A stretch of 64,000 bases of DNA from Plutella xylostella (lineage: Eukaryota > Arthropoda > Insecta > Lepidoptera > Plutellidae): the NCBI RefSeq assembly GCF_932276165.1, contig NC_064004.1, positions 4,598,001-4,662,000 of the forward strand. Direction: 5' to 3'. The notes beneath the pieces are model-generated. The model searched no databases. It had not been told where the DNA came from and saw nothing but the letters and a program-made list of their open reading frames with translations. Position numbers and translations under genes: made by a program. Every line of letters starts with the position of its first letter. The first letter of the stretch is position 1. This document shows, piece after piece, positions 1 through 12,836 of this stretch.

Positions 1-1082
1 CAGAAGAATAACAAGGATTTTTTTTTCCTAGCGTGTCGGTGAGAACGTGGCAAGTAGGTATGTAACCAGTACATATGTTCCTTGCTAAAAACATGGATGG
101 ATTCCCGCCCACGAACACATTTCGTCCACTTAAGGAGTTCAAACATGGGCAATATCGTTGTTTACGTTTTAGAATGTGAGACTGACGTGACACGCAAGTC
201 CGCAGGAAATTAGATGAGCAGGTACCTAATTACCTAACCTTACCTACCTAACTATTCCTTGGGAAGAACTTCCTTTTTATGGACAGTTAGACACCAAAAG
301 TCCTTGTTGGACACCTACTTCAAAGATCTATGGTTGAGAATTTGGCGGGAAGAATTAAATGGTATTCGTTTCCGGTCAACTTTACTCCCCTTCCGACTAA
401 GGACACTGGGCGTTTTAGGACCTATGTCCAATAAAGATTAGTCATACATCGTTGGATAGCTCTTTTCAAGTGAACAAAAAATATTATGACGACAAATCCG
501 TATAAGTTGTCCATTTTGAAATATATTCGTCGGAAGGAAGTATTTTTCTATGGCATTGCACTCTCTCTCCTGATGACAGTTGAGGCGTAATACACGTACA
601 CACGTATTATTAAGATGGAAGAAATTACTTTCAACTGGTTTTATTTACTGAGATAATAAACAAATATAATATTATAATCAATGATGATCATTTTGTTATA
701 AAAATTAAAAATAAATGTGAAAAAATAACAAAAACATTAAAATTACAGAAATAAAATATTAAAACTTTCAAGGTACGATTATTCTAATTGGACAGTAAAT
801 CAGGAATAGCGCTTCCGTTATTCATATTCTGCAAAAAAATACCTTTTCAACGACGTACGAGTATCACTCATATCTATTTGTGATGGTCCCAGCTTCCATA
901 TATTTGTGCCCAGTGTCGTTTCAGCTATAGATTTTGATGCCTATAATTTGTAGATAGATCACATAGGTACATAGACTGTTGAGAAGATACACAATAAACA
1001 CAACACAATAAAGTTGTAAGTTTTATTTCAAAATTCACATCGCATTTTACATTGTAGTCCAAAAACACAAAATAAACACAAG
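1..1082. other. Intergenic AT-rich DNA, no gene seen
   Basis: I find no exon, RNA gene or recognisable repeat here. Short ORFs are AT-rich and have no family resemblance. It lies beyond the 3' end of the minus-strand transferrin gene. Confidence 0.6.
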
Positions 1083-1084
1083 TA

Positions 1085-1902
1085 GGGTAACGTAACGTAC
1101 CTAGGGACATTTTCGACTACCCCAACTTTGAATGAAGCTATCGCAGCGTACAACTAAGATATTAATGTGAAATTTTCTATATTCGGTAGGATATATAATC
1201 TATTATCACTAGTATTTGTGCTAAAGCTTTAGTGTGGCCAGATTTTATTAAATTAAGATAAAAGTAAAAAGGCTTGTTTTGACCCAAGGTACGTTACACG
1301 TGTGTACCTTGGGACACTGTTTCCTATAGCTTTGTACTATGGAAAATGCAAACTTCTAAATAACGCCTTATATCTCTGTTCTTATTGATTTACTGCATCT
1401 CTCTTCTGTCTAGTTTCACTCTGGCACTAATAAGAACAGAGATATAAGGCGTTATTTAGATGTTTGCATTTTCCATAGTACAAAGCCATAGGAAACAGTG
1501 TCCCAAGGTACAAATTTAATCGTGTCCCAAGGTACAAAAAAGCAATATTTAACCAAAATTTAAATATCTTTATTTTTAATTAATAGGAATCTTTCAGATA
1601 ATTGCCATGTCATAAAATTAAATAACTGAAAAGTTATACGTGACATCCATGTCTTTATTTTGAGCATGCCTCAATGAGATAAAACAACACAAAAAACTAT
1701 ACAAAAGCTACTTTTGACTCCAAAAAACTTCATATTGTCTTCAACACACACTCGATGCTGGTATGATCACGAGACTCACTAGTTTTGCCAATCGAGTAAA
1801 ATACTATACCTAGGGTAGAATTTTAATGTGTTTATTTAGCCGGTTTTTAAAATACAATCAATGTCCCGAGGTACAAGCGTCCCAAGGTACGTTACGTTAC
1901 CC
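1085..1902. mobile_element. Non-autonomous DNA transposon A (TIR, TA duplication, foldback core)
   Basis: The element begins GGGTAACGTAACGTACCT and ends with the inverse of the same sequence, a terminal inverted repeat of about 25 bp with one or two mismatches. It is flanked on both sides by TA (1083-1084 and 1903-1904). The word GTCCCAAGGTAC or its complement occurs about seven times, near 1098, 1282, 1304, 1499, 1523, 1863 and 1879. The core is a long near-perfect palindrome: 1303-1386 pairs with 1429-1511 around a loop of about 42 nt. No ORF is present, so any transposase must come from elsewhere. TA duplication would fit a Tc1/mariner-like enzyme, but the superfamily is not established. 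Confidence 0.8.
1303..1511. repeat. Long inverted repeat (foldback) inside element A
   Basis: Arms of about 84 nt (1303-1386 and 1429-1511) are nearly perfect reverse complements. The left arm reads GTACCTTGGGACACTG inward, and the right arm ends with its complement. A transcript would fold into a long hairpin. Confidence 0.9.
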
Positions 1903-2165
1903 TAACTTAATTTCTACGTCTAAAAGACCGAGAAGAAACGATGTACAAAACAAAATTAAACTGGGCTAATTCTTCACTGAAATTTAGGTTGATACGTTCA
2001 TAGGTACCTATTTGAAATTAGGATAGTTTTATGCAAAATTAAGTAGTTATGTAGGTATTAACCAAACTGGAACTAGGTACTTACATGCTTAAGTAATAAA
2101 AATATCTTCTTACTTCTACTTCTTACCTCTACAAGACCAATTCAGGACTCCAAAATAGCTTTAAC

Positions 2166-5100
2166 CTACATCATAAGCCCGGCAACGAAAGTAGCCATGA
2201 TCAGAGTCAAGATAGACCAGACACCCTTTTTGCTGGCCAAGCCTGGAGCGCCTCCCGTGCAGGACTCCAAATGCTGGAACAGCTCGAAGTAATTCTTCGC
2301 AGGCTCATGAGTAGTGGTGGCTGAAGGCTCTGTCAATCCTATAGCGGAATCCTTGAAGAGAAGGTCGTTGACTCCGTCGAAGGGAGAGAAGATCTCCAAG
2401 TTGATGAGCTGGTTGGAGACTGCTGCGTTGTAGCCGAAGAATTTGTCCAGAAGCTCTAGAAGGGTGGTCAGGCTGTTGAATTGAGGGTCGTTCCTGAAGG
2501 CAAAAGATTCAGCTTTAATTTAGTTTTCCTATATTTTTAAAACGGAGCATAGGTACTTTGGCAGTACCTACAAGCAATTAATACAACATATTTTTTTGCG
2601 CGAGTATAAGTTGGATGGGAAAAGATGGTCAGTGCATATTTTTTTTAAGCACGATGTCCGTCCGTATTAAAAGTTGTACCTTATAAAATACATAATACGT
2701 CTATTGCACTCTGGGCTGCACCTAAATAACTGACACTAATCTGAGTAGTTAGCTAATTCTTTTCACCACAGCCACAGCTCTAGATTAACTATATAATATA
2801 GCTCTACTAGCGTTTTCCCCCAACATTCTATGAAGAATGATGATGTCAACCCCACTAACCTTCTTGCCAAGACCTCTTCGTCGACCAGCAGCGCGAGCAG
2901 GCAGTTGTCGTCAACATTGATGCCGGTGTATGCCGCCAGGGTGTTGTTGCGGCAGAGCACTCGGAACTGGCTCTCTTGCAGGTTCAGCGCGCGGAGGTCA
3001 GCTGATGAGGAAGAAGGTTGATTATGAGCTGGCGATCGAGCAATGCTGCTTGTGTTGTGTATTATTTTGTTACTGCCAGTTTCAATAACAATTGAAAGTG
3101 ACAACCTGTCGAAATCGTATGAAAGTAACTACCAGTCATCGGTAGTTAGAGTTATTGAAACTGGCAGTAGGTACTTACCTACGGTAGCTAAGTTTTCAGG
3201 GCATCCCTCTTAGTAGGAGCTTATGGGCTTAGGAAATTAAATTGGTTGGTTGGATACCAAAAGATATTGCGTGGATTCTGGTACCTAATCATTTAACAGC
3301 TATTACACAACCTCTTGGCCTAGATCCTTACCAGAAATATTCTGCGTCTCCAAGAAAGCGACGTGGGTGGCGGGGTCAGCGAGGCAGGCGAGGGTGCCGT
3401 TGGTACCGAAGTACTGGTTGGTGTAGTCCCACGCGCACGTGGTCTGGTTGACGACCATGATGCTGGACGGCTGTGGCTTGCAGACTGAGCAGAGGGTGGT
3501 CGCATCGAAGCCCTGAAAAAGATTTGTAGTTAGATTTCCTTGTAATGATGACCTTAACAAATCATCTTCTTGGTCATCTTTTTGGTTTCCTTGGTTATGG
3601 TTATGGCCCCCAGTGGGGCAAAACCACACACCTTAATCTGAGAGGATTTCACTATCAAAGTTGATTATCTAGTTGGAAATATCCATGTAGTCACCGAAGA
3701 ACTTAAACAGAAGCTAGAAGTCTTATGCTATGATATACATTTGGCTTCGATTAGGCTATAACTATAGTAATTATGAATGTTGTAAGCCTTACGGAATCCT
3801 TGTTGATGGCGTGAGCAGCGTCAATGGCTCCAGGAGCGCAGGCTCCATCGAAGAACTCTCCAACAGACTTGGCGTAGTCACACTCTGAAGCGCTGATGAT
3901 GCCGCGCTCGTGGGCAGTACGGACGAAGGTCACGTAGGCTGGAAAATAATAATAATAATAATTAATTAGACGTTTTTAAAATAATTTTACACTATATTCT
4001 TCGACAACAGACAGGTACCACTAATGATAGTAAAATAAAATCTTACCAATGCCACCAAACTCAGGGAAGCACGCTTTCTTTCCACGAAGGTTCTCGAACC
4101 TAGTGACGTCAGACTGGGCCGAGGTTTCCTTCACCAGCGCCGTGATGCGAGTCATGGAGTTGGGCATGTTGCGGGAGTTCTGCAGCAGCTTTACCGGACT
4201 CAGGGAGTAGTGTCTGTGGGCAGAAAGGAAAAAGTTAGATTTTAAATATCACACGCATTATAACATTTTAAAGACTTATTATCACAGTCATCATCATTAA
4301 AGATCACATCATCAAGATAAACTTACTGTCTAGCGATGTAACCGTAGTTAGAATCCACAGAGATAAAATCAGCCTTGGAGTCCCTAATGTCTTCTAAGCA
4401 CTGAAAGACGTTGTGCCTCTGCTGGCACGTGATGACTGGCTCCAGACCAAGGGTGTAGGCAGCGCGGCGGGTCCACAGGCACTTGGTGTATTCGTGGTCA
4501 GAGGTCGAGCACCAACGGCGGGCTGGCATGCAGGAGGTAGTCGCGTCGTAGTCTCCAACACCGCGCACTGTTGGAAAGATTTTTAATTTCAAAAAACTAG
4601 TTTTGATTGTATTTGGAGTAGGTACCTACATTCACAATCGGTGCTTTAAATAATTCTTACAAATATTGTCTAGATTTATCGGATTTTTAGGTATATTGTA
4701 AGGGCACGTAAGTAAGTTTACAAAAGCAGCGCCTTTCTGCCAATGCGTGGTTGACACCATGTCTACATCACCTCATTAAGTTCCCTAACACCTACTCTGG
4801 GTCTACAACCACGTGCTCACCAGAAGTGTAGTTAGCAGGAGTGGGCATGTCAGCGTCGAAGACGGCTCTGGCGGCCGGGCCTCCGACGAGCTCGTCGAAC
4901 AGGATGGCTTGCCAGTTGTTCCCGCCGGGGCTGGCACCGTTCGGCCACCATGCCTGCAGCTCCTTCGACACGGCTGCAGCACGTGCCCTGGTGGAATAGA
5001 AAAATTATAAATTTATTGGTAACCTATACGAACCTCCTTATGCCTGATAGCTTAATCGATTTTGATGATGTGTAGTAAAAATTGACTTAATCAAATTCCC

Positions 5101-8100
5101 ACTTCTTAAAATACGTATCCGCTATAGAATCATCCATTTGAAGACAAGTGTCAACAGGCGTAGGTAGGTACTAATTAGGTAATCTAAACAAAAAATCATT
5201 GATCAATTAACTACAGTCTCAGAAATAATAAAGTTCTAAAGAAGTACTCACGAGTTAGCAACAATAGCTCCGTAGGGCTGCTTGACCATGGAGCAGGGGG
5301 AGGCTGGGGCGAGCAGAGCCTCGTTGGTGAGGGTCTTGGTGGTGCCGTCCTCGCAGAGCACCGAGTAGCTGGTCATCAGCTCCGGACGACGGGTCTGAAG
5401 GATAACGTTAAATATTAATAGATTTTACAAAAAAGGTTGGTTACCTGTGATCTCTCCAGATCCAGATCTTCTCGTTAGACTGATGTTTTTTGATGAAGAT
5501 ATACTTAACTAACAAAACATTTTCCTATTGCCTCTAGCGTGTACCTTATCAAGGAAGGAGGAAATGGTATGTACTTGTGGCAATTCTGAACAACTTACGG
5601 GAATTCGTGACAAAAAATATGGTCTTTCCGATAGATGTGACCTGCTTTCCGACATAAAGATGTGAGTTATTACTAGAGCAAAAAATGGGGTCCCTTTTCA
5701 GTCAGCAATCTCATCTAACCACGAATCTTTATAAATATTTAAAGTACCTATACTTAATAAAATTCAGTGACACTCACCGTGAAATACTCGCGCACGTGTT
5801 GCCACGCAACAAACGCGACTGTGGCCGTCCCCGCGTTCCTCGTCAGACACTCCAGGCTCTGGATGTGGCGGTTGTTGTTGTTGACTCCTGACAGCTGGAC
5901 GCCCATGTCGTATGTGTACCCGGCGCAGGTGGAGGAGGCCGGGTCTGACCCGCAGAGGGAGCAGAGCTTGGCGTTGTCACGTTCTGGGGAGAAAATGATA
6001 GAAGATAAAACGTTTAATTGCTGCACATTCTTACACACACAACAAATCACTATGATATAAGATCTCTGGATATAAGTAAGACTGTGTGTTGAAGCGGCCT
6101 AAAAGGGTGATGCAACACAGCGTGGGTGTTTACTGCTGTTTTTCAGTTACCTACCTCAAATTTAATGATTTCGAGGGTGCCGAATTACTTAAATTACATA
6201 GAAAAAGCGTCTTAAAAGTGGCATATTAGTTACGGATCTTCATGAGTCCTGGGCCTGGGACATTCAAGGGCCTGAATAACTTCTTAATGTTTCATCGTTG
6301 AGTTTATGACTTACTCAAGTTGGCATCGATAGTGGAACTCGGGCTCCAGGGTCCTGGCCTGCAGGCTGCAGAGAAGAACTGGCTGAGCTGAGCGATTTCT
6401 ATCTCGGCGGCTGTCTTGCCGTTAGTGTCCACGTCTGGACAGCGGTCAGTGCGGACCACCTGGATGGAATAAGGTATTTTTATAAATTTTGAGAATATTG
6501 TGACCTAACTTTTTTATTTACAATAACTTCTGGACTTGGATTGGATTTGAGGTAACCATAATAGTCATCTTGGTAACATTTAAAGATACAAATTCATAAG
6601 TCTAAAAATACTGAAACCAGCAACGTTCATGTAGGCATTTAGATCTTACAGACAGTCTCTCTTATTTTCTTACTAAAGTCCTGTATGAAAGCATAAACTT
6701 TTCCAGAAGATAGTCAACTAGTACTTCCAGTGGCGCATACCCTCGGCCGCCAGATATTTTTCTACGTTGACTGACTTTCCTGCTGTCATAACCTATTTAC
6801 ACCAGACATGAAGTATCCATATTAGGGGTATGTCACCTCCAAAGTCCTCAAAACCCTGGGTGACAAGCGTAGAAGGCAAGTACTTCCAGTTTCGTATACC
6901 CTCGGCTGTCAGCGAGTTTCCTATGGACAGGTGGTCCTGCCATAACTTATTTACAAATATAGAGAGAGAGGCTTAATAGGGCCATTAATTTCACCTTCTG
7001 CTCCAAAGTCCTCAAGACTCTGGGTGACCAGCGCAGCTCGGTCTCGTCCAGGCCAGGGTGACAGTAGTTCCCGTTGCGGAGCCCCTCCAGCCCCCCAGTG
7101 AACACTGACGGCACCACAGCCACACCCTCGAAGGCGTAGGGATCTGGAAGAGATAAAAAAAAGTTATTGGCGACGCTACAAGCCGGAAATCAATATTGAG
7201 TCACTTTTGTCTAGATAAGTAGATTATGACTCCATAACTTGACGGCCGAATGGCGTAGTGGTTAGTGACCCTGACTACTGAGCCGAAGGTCCCGGGTTCG
7301 ATTCCCGGCTGGGGCAGATATTTGTATAAACACAGATATTTGTTCTCGGGTCTTGGATGTGCCCGTAAAATGGCAATAGGCTCGCCCCCTATTACATTGG
7401 GACTAAACATAACACTGGCCAAAAGTGGGTGCAGCAATGCACCTCTGCCTACCCCGCAAGGGAGTACAGTAGTACAAGGCGTGAGTGTGTGTGTGTTTTT
7501 GTGTTGACTCCATAACTTTATAAACGTTATAACATATTATTATCAAGTCTACTCTGGGAACCACAAAGAATCAAAATTAAGGCAGGAATTTCTACATTGG
7601 TTTCATATTGCCCTTCTACCGAATATAGGGCGCAAAAGACGTCGTCCCAACTCGTAGGTAGCCACATTTGGTCTAACTATAAAATTTTACTCACCTTGTC
7701 TGTTCAAATCCTTGATGGTGGCCACGATCCTGTGGTCATTCGGCTGCTGCTGACCCAGCAGAAGCAGCTCCTCTTCAGAGAACACCCCGATGTCTGCCTC
7801 CCCCCGCGCCAGCTTCAGGGCACAGTCCACCCTGGAAACCCGTGTAGGGTTCGTTATCAACGTCGATAAACTCGTTTAATGCGCGTTCCACCAATCATAG
7901 CACCGTATTTATGGCGAATCGCGATATAGTGACGTTTGTCGAGGTCGATAATAAACCCGTTAAGCGGCGGCTGTCCTCTGGAGTAGGTTAAGGAGGCACA
8001 TATTAATGGACTTTTGTCTATTTGACTGCTCAGCCACCCCGCTTCAAGCTTAAGAACCACGTTTTATGGATGATGATTCATAAAATATTTTGAGGTTTAC

Positions 8101-11100
8101 TCTATACCTTCTTACGAAAAGCGAACGAACGAGAGCTCTGACTTGCAATCGTCATGTTACAAAAAGATAGAGTCGTGGCCCGCGCTCCGAAACTTCGTTT
8201 TTCGTCGTATAAAGGTTGTTGCAAACGAGGCTATAGTTACTAAGCCGAAAGGGGATGACTCAGGGGGTAATTCTGAACAACTTTTGTTCTACGAGTTTTA
8301 GAAATTCGCGAAAAAAATACGTTCTCCATCCTACTTATGTTCTCCATAGTAATAAAGTCACGAGACCAACAAAGTTCAAAACTCGTACAACAAAAGTTGT
8401 TCAGAATGATCCCCTGAGTCACCCCCTTTCGGCTTAGTATACCCTTTTTGCTACACCCTGTAGAGTGACCCCCTGTACAGATTCTTGGCCAGAAAACACA
8501 GATATCTTCTAGCTCCTCTAATCGGACGATCGTCTCTATCACGTTTTTAACAGACTTTATGAATGTGGCATGATTAACTTACCTTGAAGCGACACTTGTA
8601 CAGAGGACCTTTCCATCCTTGTCAACGCTCCGACAGACGGTCGGCTTTGTGTCAGGGATGCATACTTTGTCTAAAACATAAATTAGAGAAGATGACTTCA
8701 AGTCCAAAGCTTGAACATTGGTGGAGCAGTCGTGTGGAAAAAAATTATTTCCAAAATCGGTCCATAAATGGCGGAAATATTGTTGAACAACATACATCTA
8801 GACTACAAAAAAGAACATACGGTACAGTCGAAGAACCATCTCCTTTTTACAAAGTTGGTTAAACAGTTTACCGTTCACATAGGTCCCTTCCCTATTCATA
8901 CCTACTTACATATTACATAACAAACTATGTACAAGTATCATCTAAAAGTAGGCTTCTACAACGTGGGTTTTTATGAAATAACTGCATATTTATGTAATAA
9001 GTAGGTACTTACAACCTTACTTTTTTATCTACCAACTTATAAAACATCTAACTATGATGTCATAGTTATAATATTGCTTATCTACAGCGTGACCCAGAAA
9101 CTCCGGAAACTGAATCGATGGCTATACCTACCAGATAGGTAATTTTGAGAACCCTATAGGTAAGTATTGACTCAAGGAAATAACATCTCACACTTCACGG
9201 GCAATGAAAAAGTTTCACTTACAAAATGTCCACGACAAATTAATCACCCTAAATTTTAAAACTTACATACAGTAAAACTATAAAGTCCTGAAAACGGAAG
9301 TGGATCCTAATAATTAATTGTTACAGACCGTATATAATTGATGTAATTAAGTATATTTATCAAAGGCCAATCCGTTAAAAAGCCATTGCCAAACGGTATT
9401 TTATTTTTATATGTACTTATGTAAATGTAAGTAATAACTGATAATGATAAAAAGAGTTTGCAAAATCGCACTCTTTAATGTCAGGACTTTATAGTTGGAC
9501 TGTACCTACCTATGAATTTGATTAAAATATTTCAGTTTTAGTTTGTGATTTAGCACATCTAGATATGTGAACCCACCAACCCGCAATGGACCAGCGTGGT
9601 GGGAAATGGTCCAAGCTTAGGAAGGCAGTTTAGACCTTGGGGATATGCACAAAGGTTCCACTCGAGAGAGCCAGGTGCAGGTACTTACACCCCCACCAGA
9701 GAATAGAATAGAATAGTTTGTGATTTTCTGATGCGCTGTTAATTTATGTTCTTCAAAATTGCAGAGCTAGTCTTTTTAATCGCTCGTGAGTGTAGTTATT
9801 TAACAAGTGGGGTGCTCCTTGGGTTGGGTTAGACACCGTGAGATCTAAGCTAGTAGTGTAGTAGTAGCTAGTATTTAGGTACTTAATCAATTAATAATAT
9901 TAGCCTCGTATGGAGGTTTTATGATAAGTTCGATTCAAGTGGTCACGGATACCTACGTTATAGTTTACATTACCAGTTGAAGTGGTTTTTATGTAGTCTA
10001 CTATTGTTGCATATTTTCCACGATGATAGTAAAATAAGGACAATTCACTTACTAAGTACTAGTCTAGATTTCTTTAGTTACTTACTGGCGCGCTGGGTCC
10101 TACTGTTTTAACCGCCGATGAAAAAAGAGGGTTGTTCCAAGTTTTACGTGTCTGAGGGTCTGTCTATCATGTTTCACCGATGCATCGTTATATGAAATAA
10201 GTAGTTACTTAACTATGTTATTTTCTAAAATAAATAAAATGCTACTCCATGCAATTCAAATAACTAAGATAAGTAAATTTAATTTCAATGTTTCTTTGAC
10301 GCATGTTGTAAGTACTTATCCCTGTGTAGTATTTGTTAGATTAACCAAAGACGGTCAAGATTATGAAGATAAGGAGCCGATTTGGAGACACGTCTCAAAT
10401 TTCAAAGTTATTTATGACGTCTTATCATATCAGTTTAGGGAACCAAGGTTATGTAGAAGACCAAAGAAGTTGCATTTATTTAAATTATTCTTAGTCATCA
10501 CACTATGTAGTATGTACACCTACGTACTAACTTATTTCAGTGTGTATTATGTTATTTTACAAACTTTAAGGGTGTATTCTACGAGTGATTTCATCGAAAC
10601 ACCCCCATATGTGGGGTCAAATTTCAATATTCTAGAAATGGCGGCCATTTACGCGACCCCCCTTAAACTTTGTCTGGTTCGAAAAACGACACATTGTATA
10701 TGCAGTAGGTACTTAGCTGCATGCAAAGTATAAAAAATACTTAACTAGCTAATCCTTATCCTTTACGCCATGCCACCACGACTCTCAACACACTACCCAT
10801 GATAATAGTAATTATTACGGTGAAATAAATAGATAAGTACCTTTACATTATGTATGCACCTATAATTCTTAAGAACCGATCAGACAAAAACAATGAACGA
10901 GAAACTGAAATGCATTTATCTGGTCAAAGCTCAATTTCATAAACTGTTCAGGCATCTCTACTTAATGGGCGCGGTTTTAGCCTTCAGCCGTTAGCAACGA
11001 CTATGAATCATCATCGAATCATTACACAATCCTACAAATCGATAATAGCCATCAATACTAGATAGACTAGCTCTAAATAATGAATTTGTCTTCGATTACC

Positions 11101-11273
11101 TAGATTTTTACAAACTCTATGATCAAATTAAGATCAACTTAGTAAACTAATCCGAAATAGGTAAGTAGTTAAATATCTAGTTATTAATTAGGATTTAAGT
11201 TTTACTTACATAAATCTTGACCGGCTACTAAACTACAAACGAACATAAAGGTCAATGCAAATCCAAGACCCAT
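2166..11273 (-). CDS. Transferrin family protein, two lobes, GPI-anchor signal, most iron ligands lost (Tsf3-like)
   Basis: Fourteen coding exons on the minus strand: 11210-11273, 8583-8670, 7695-7831, 6995-7143, 6315-6459, 5778-5983, 5252-5394, 4821-4987, 4327-4567, 4047-4213, 3793-3938, 3332-3512, 2860-3001, 2166-2493. All junctions are GT/AG and phases close, giving 767 aa. The start is an ATG followed by a clear signal peptide (MGLGFALTFMFVCSLVAG). The N-lobe occupies exons 2-7 and the C-lobe exons 9-14, recognisable from CSLCGSD, NLRGKKACF, NQYFG and DLLFKDS. The C-terminus is hydrophobic after Lys-Lys, as in a GPI signal. Of the eight Asp/Tyr/Tyr/His ligand positions known for transferrins, I see only one likely survivor, the C-lobe Asp in ISVDS. 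The Tyr in GYSGAF-like segments is His in the N-lobe and Thr in the C-lobe. Insect Tsf3 is the best fit; Tsf2 (melanotransferrin-like) is the alternative. Classical iron transport is unlikely. Confidence 0.93.
6722..7040. repeat. Intronic tandem repeat containing a relic of transferrin exon 4
   Basis: The segment near 6836-6885 (CACCTCCAAAGTCCTCAAAA followed by CCCTGGGTGACAAGCG) resembles the 3' end of transferrin exon 4 and its donor at 6992-7040. A second pair also repeats at about the same spacing: TACTTCCAGTGGCGCATACC near 6722 and TACTTCCAGTTTCGTATACC near 6881. This points to an old duplication of about 160 bp that copied an exon end into the intron. Confidence 0.7.
7241..7505 (+). mobile_element. 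tRNA-derived SINE with 13-bp target duplication
   Basis: The head carries an A-box-like TGGCGTAGTGGTTAG and a B-box-like GGGTTCGATTCCC, followed by a non-tRNA body and a GTGTGTGT tail. The direct repeat GACTCCATAACTT flanks it at 7228-7240 and 7506-7518. It lies in the intron between transferrin exons 3 and 4. Internal boxes imply RNA polymerase III transcription. Confidence 0.88.
7847..7961. mobile_element. MITE G copy 1 (GGGTTCGTTATCRACG TIR)
   Basis: A short element bounded by GGGTTCGTTATC-AACGTCGATAAAC and its inverse near GTCGATAATAAACCC. Its centre includes GCGAATCGCGATATAGTGACG. Related copies lie near 17290-17404, 39280-39392, 39797-39921, 40572-40660 and 45006-45080. Confidence 0.65.
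8240..8440. repeat. Foldback MITE in transferrin intron
   Basis: The left arm TAAGCCGAAAGGGGATGACT is mirrored by the right-arm inverse TAAGCCGAAAGGGGGTGACT. Both arms continue through ATTCTGAACAACTTTTGTT. Arms are about 60-70 nt with a loop near 8305-8368. A diverged relative is visible near 18355-18400. Confidence 0.8.
8871..11209 (-). other. Large first intron of the transferrin gene
   Basis: An AT-rich intron between exon 1 (signal peptide) and exon 2. It contains a SINE tail at 9551-9717. The 172-codon ORF at 10215-10733 has no family resemblance and intron-like composition. I see no other exon, RNA gene or long repeat. Confidence 0.6.
9551..9717 (+). mobile_element. 5'-truncated SINE copy (GAATAG-tailed family)
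   Basis: This is the 3' part of the tRNA-derived SINE that is complete near 52203-52560. It ends with AAGGTTCCACTCGAGAGAGC and a GAATAGAATAGAATAG tail. The last 70 bp or so also match the 3' end of the LINE at 40911-44716. Confidence 0.85.
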
Positions 11274-12836
11274 TTTGGCACAATTCACACTTAAATACTC
11301 ATATACAAAATAACCACACAAAAAACACTAAAAAATCTAAACCAAATAAATAATAAAAAGCGTTCGACTTCGCCGGCCACTACCTAAAGATTATTTTGAA
11401 TAATGTTATAGTTATATTGTATGCGTATCTTATCTAGTTTCGAAATTCACGGTATAAAATGTATGATACAGGCAAAGATAACGTTGATAAAGTGATAAAG
11501 AGCGCGTACTGTACCGGCGTGCCGCAAGGGACCGTCCTGGGTCCGATTTATTTGTATTAAGTATTTGAAACGACCGAACGGTGGAGTGATAGAGAACCTA
11601 TGTTATGACTACTTATGACTAAAATGGTGAAGTTCACACCGTGTTGGTCTAGGGCTGGAGCAGATAATTATTGTTTAAAAACCGATGTTTTGGTTCTTGG
11701 CTTTTGGATGTAGACGATATACTTACCCTACAACAAAACCTATCCCACAAAGAACTATCTAGGTACTTACTTACATTACATACTACATACATCAGAGGAC
11801 ATGATTTGGCCATAGTTGGCTGGTACGGTCTAATCTAACGAGCAACGGTCATTTTACTGAAACTATTTCAGACTTTATTAAATCGGTCGTTCATATTTTT
11901 AGCTATGCCGTTACCACCATGAAATCTAAAGCAGATAATCACAGACTGTGCCATTGGAAATTCACCTTTACGCCCAGGCAAATTAGCGTAGGCATGACTG
12001 CAAAAGCTGATATCACCCACTTTATCAGTAGATAATGATACTGAGAAAGGGTGATACTTATTGATTGGTACAATATTTGAACAAGATAAACGTAAGTTTA
12101 TGGCGGATGTCAATGTTAAATAAATAATTTTAGCACTAAACTTACCTATAACTTGCAAATATTTTATTGAGTCGTGTTAGTCATGTTGCAATCATTCATA
12201 CTGCTAGACAGGTCATCATTGCTGAAGGTAGTCATTCACTAAAGTTACATAGGTAGGTAGATAGTTACTAATGGTGATTATTCAACGAATCGCTATGAGT
12301 CGGCTTCTCGAATATGATAAACTTCCGTCTTGACTAACTATGTCTCTCTTTAACTATACGAATATTGTAGGTATAACTATTACTTACTTAGATTTTTCAA
12401 CAATGATGAATAGTCTAGCTAAGAGTATGACTGAAATGACTCAAAAATTATGACAAGTACTGTAGTTATAGTATGTAGGTAGTACATAGAGAAAAACTTA
12501 GATAGTGGTTGAAGTTCCTTTAAAAATCTCCCAAAATTTCGATAACAGCATAATATTTGACGAGCAAAACGACCTAAGTAATAAGTATATCATCATCAAT
12601 AACTACACGAAAACACCATTAATGTAATCGCTATGATGTTGCATGCATAGATTTTAATTATTATTCATAATACCCAGTAGGTACCTAGATAATGTCGATA
12701 GTGTTATTTAATGAATAATTCCATAATACTTAAACACAGTTTATACTTACTTAGGAATAGTTTAGCTACCCATCAACATAGTTGAACTTCCTGGTATACA
12801 GTTATTCTAAAGCTGATAAACCTATCCTAGTATAAT
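11274..12836. promoter_or_regulatory. Divergent intergenic region between transferrin and the first channel gene
   Basis: About 1.6 kb separate the transferrin start (minus strand) from the first channel start (plus strand), so it should hold both promoters. I cannot place TATA boxes with confidence. It contains a small reverse-transcriptase relic at 11511-11560. Confidence 0.45.
11511..11560 (+). pseudogene. Reverse transcriptase fragment (LINE relic)
   Basis: A short reading frame encodes TGVPQGTVLGPIYLY, the conserved PQG motif region of non-LTR reverse transcriptases, and then hits a stop. Only this stretch is recognisable. Confidence 0.65.

Noticed and set aside
7241..7315. tRNA gene at the start of the 7241-7505 repeat
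   Set aside because: Flanked by a 13-bp target duplication with a SINE body and tail. Promoter boxes only.
8584..8862. 92-codon plus-strand ORF over transferrin exon 2
   Set aside because: Antisense of a real exon with correct splice sites and phase.
10215..10733. 172-codon plus-strand ORF in the transferrin intron
   Set aside because: No recognisable domain, intron-like AT-rich codon use, no sign of splice partners. Probably chance.
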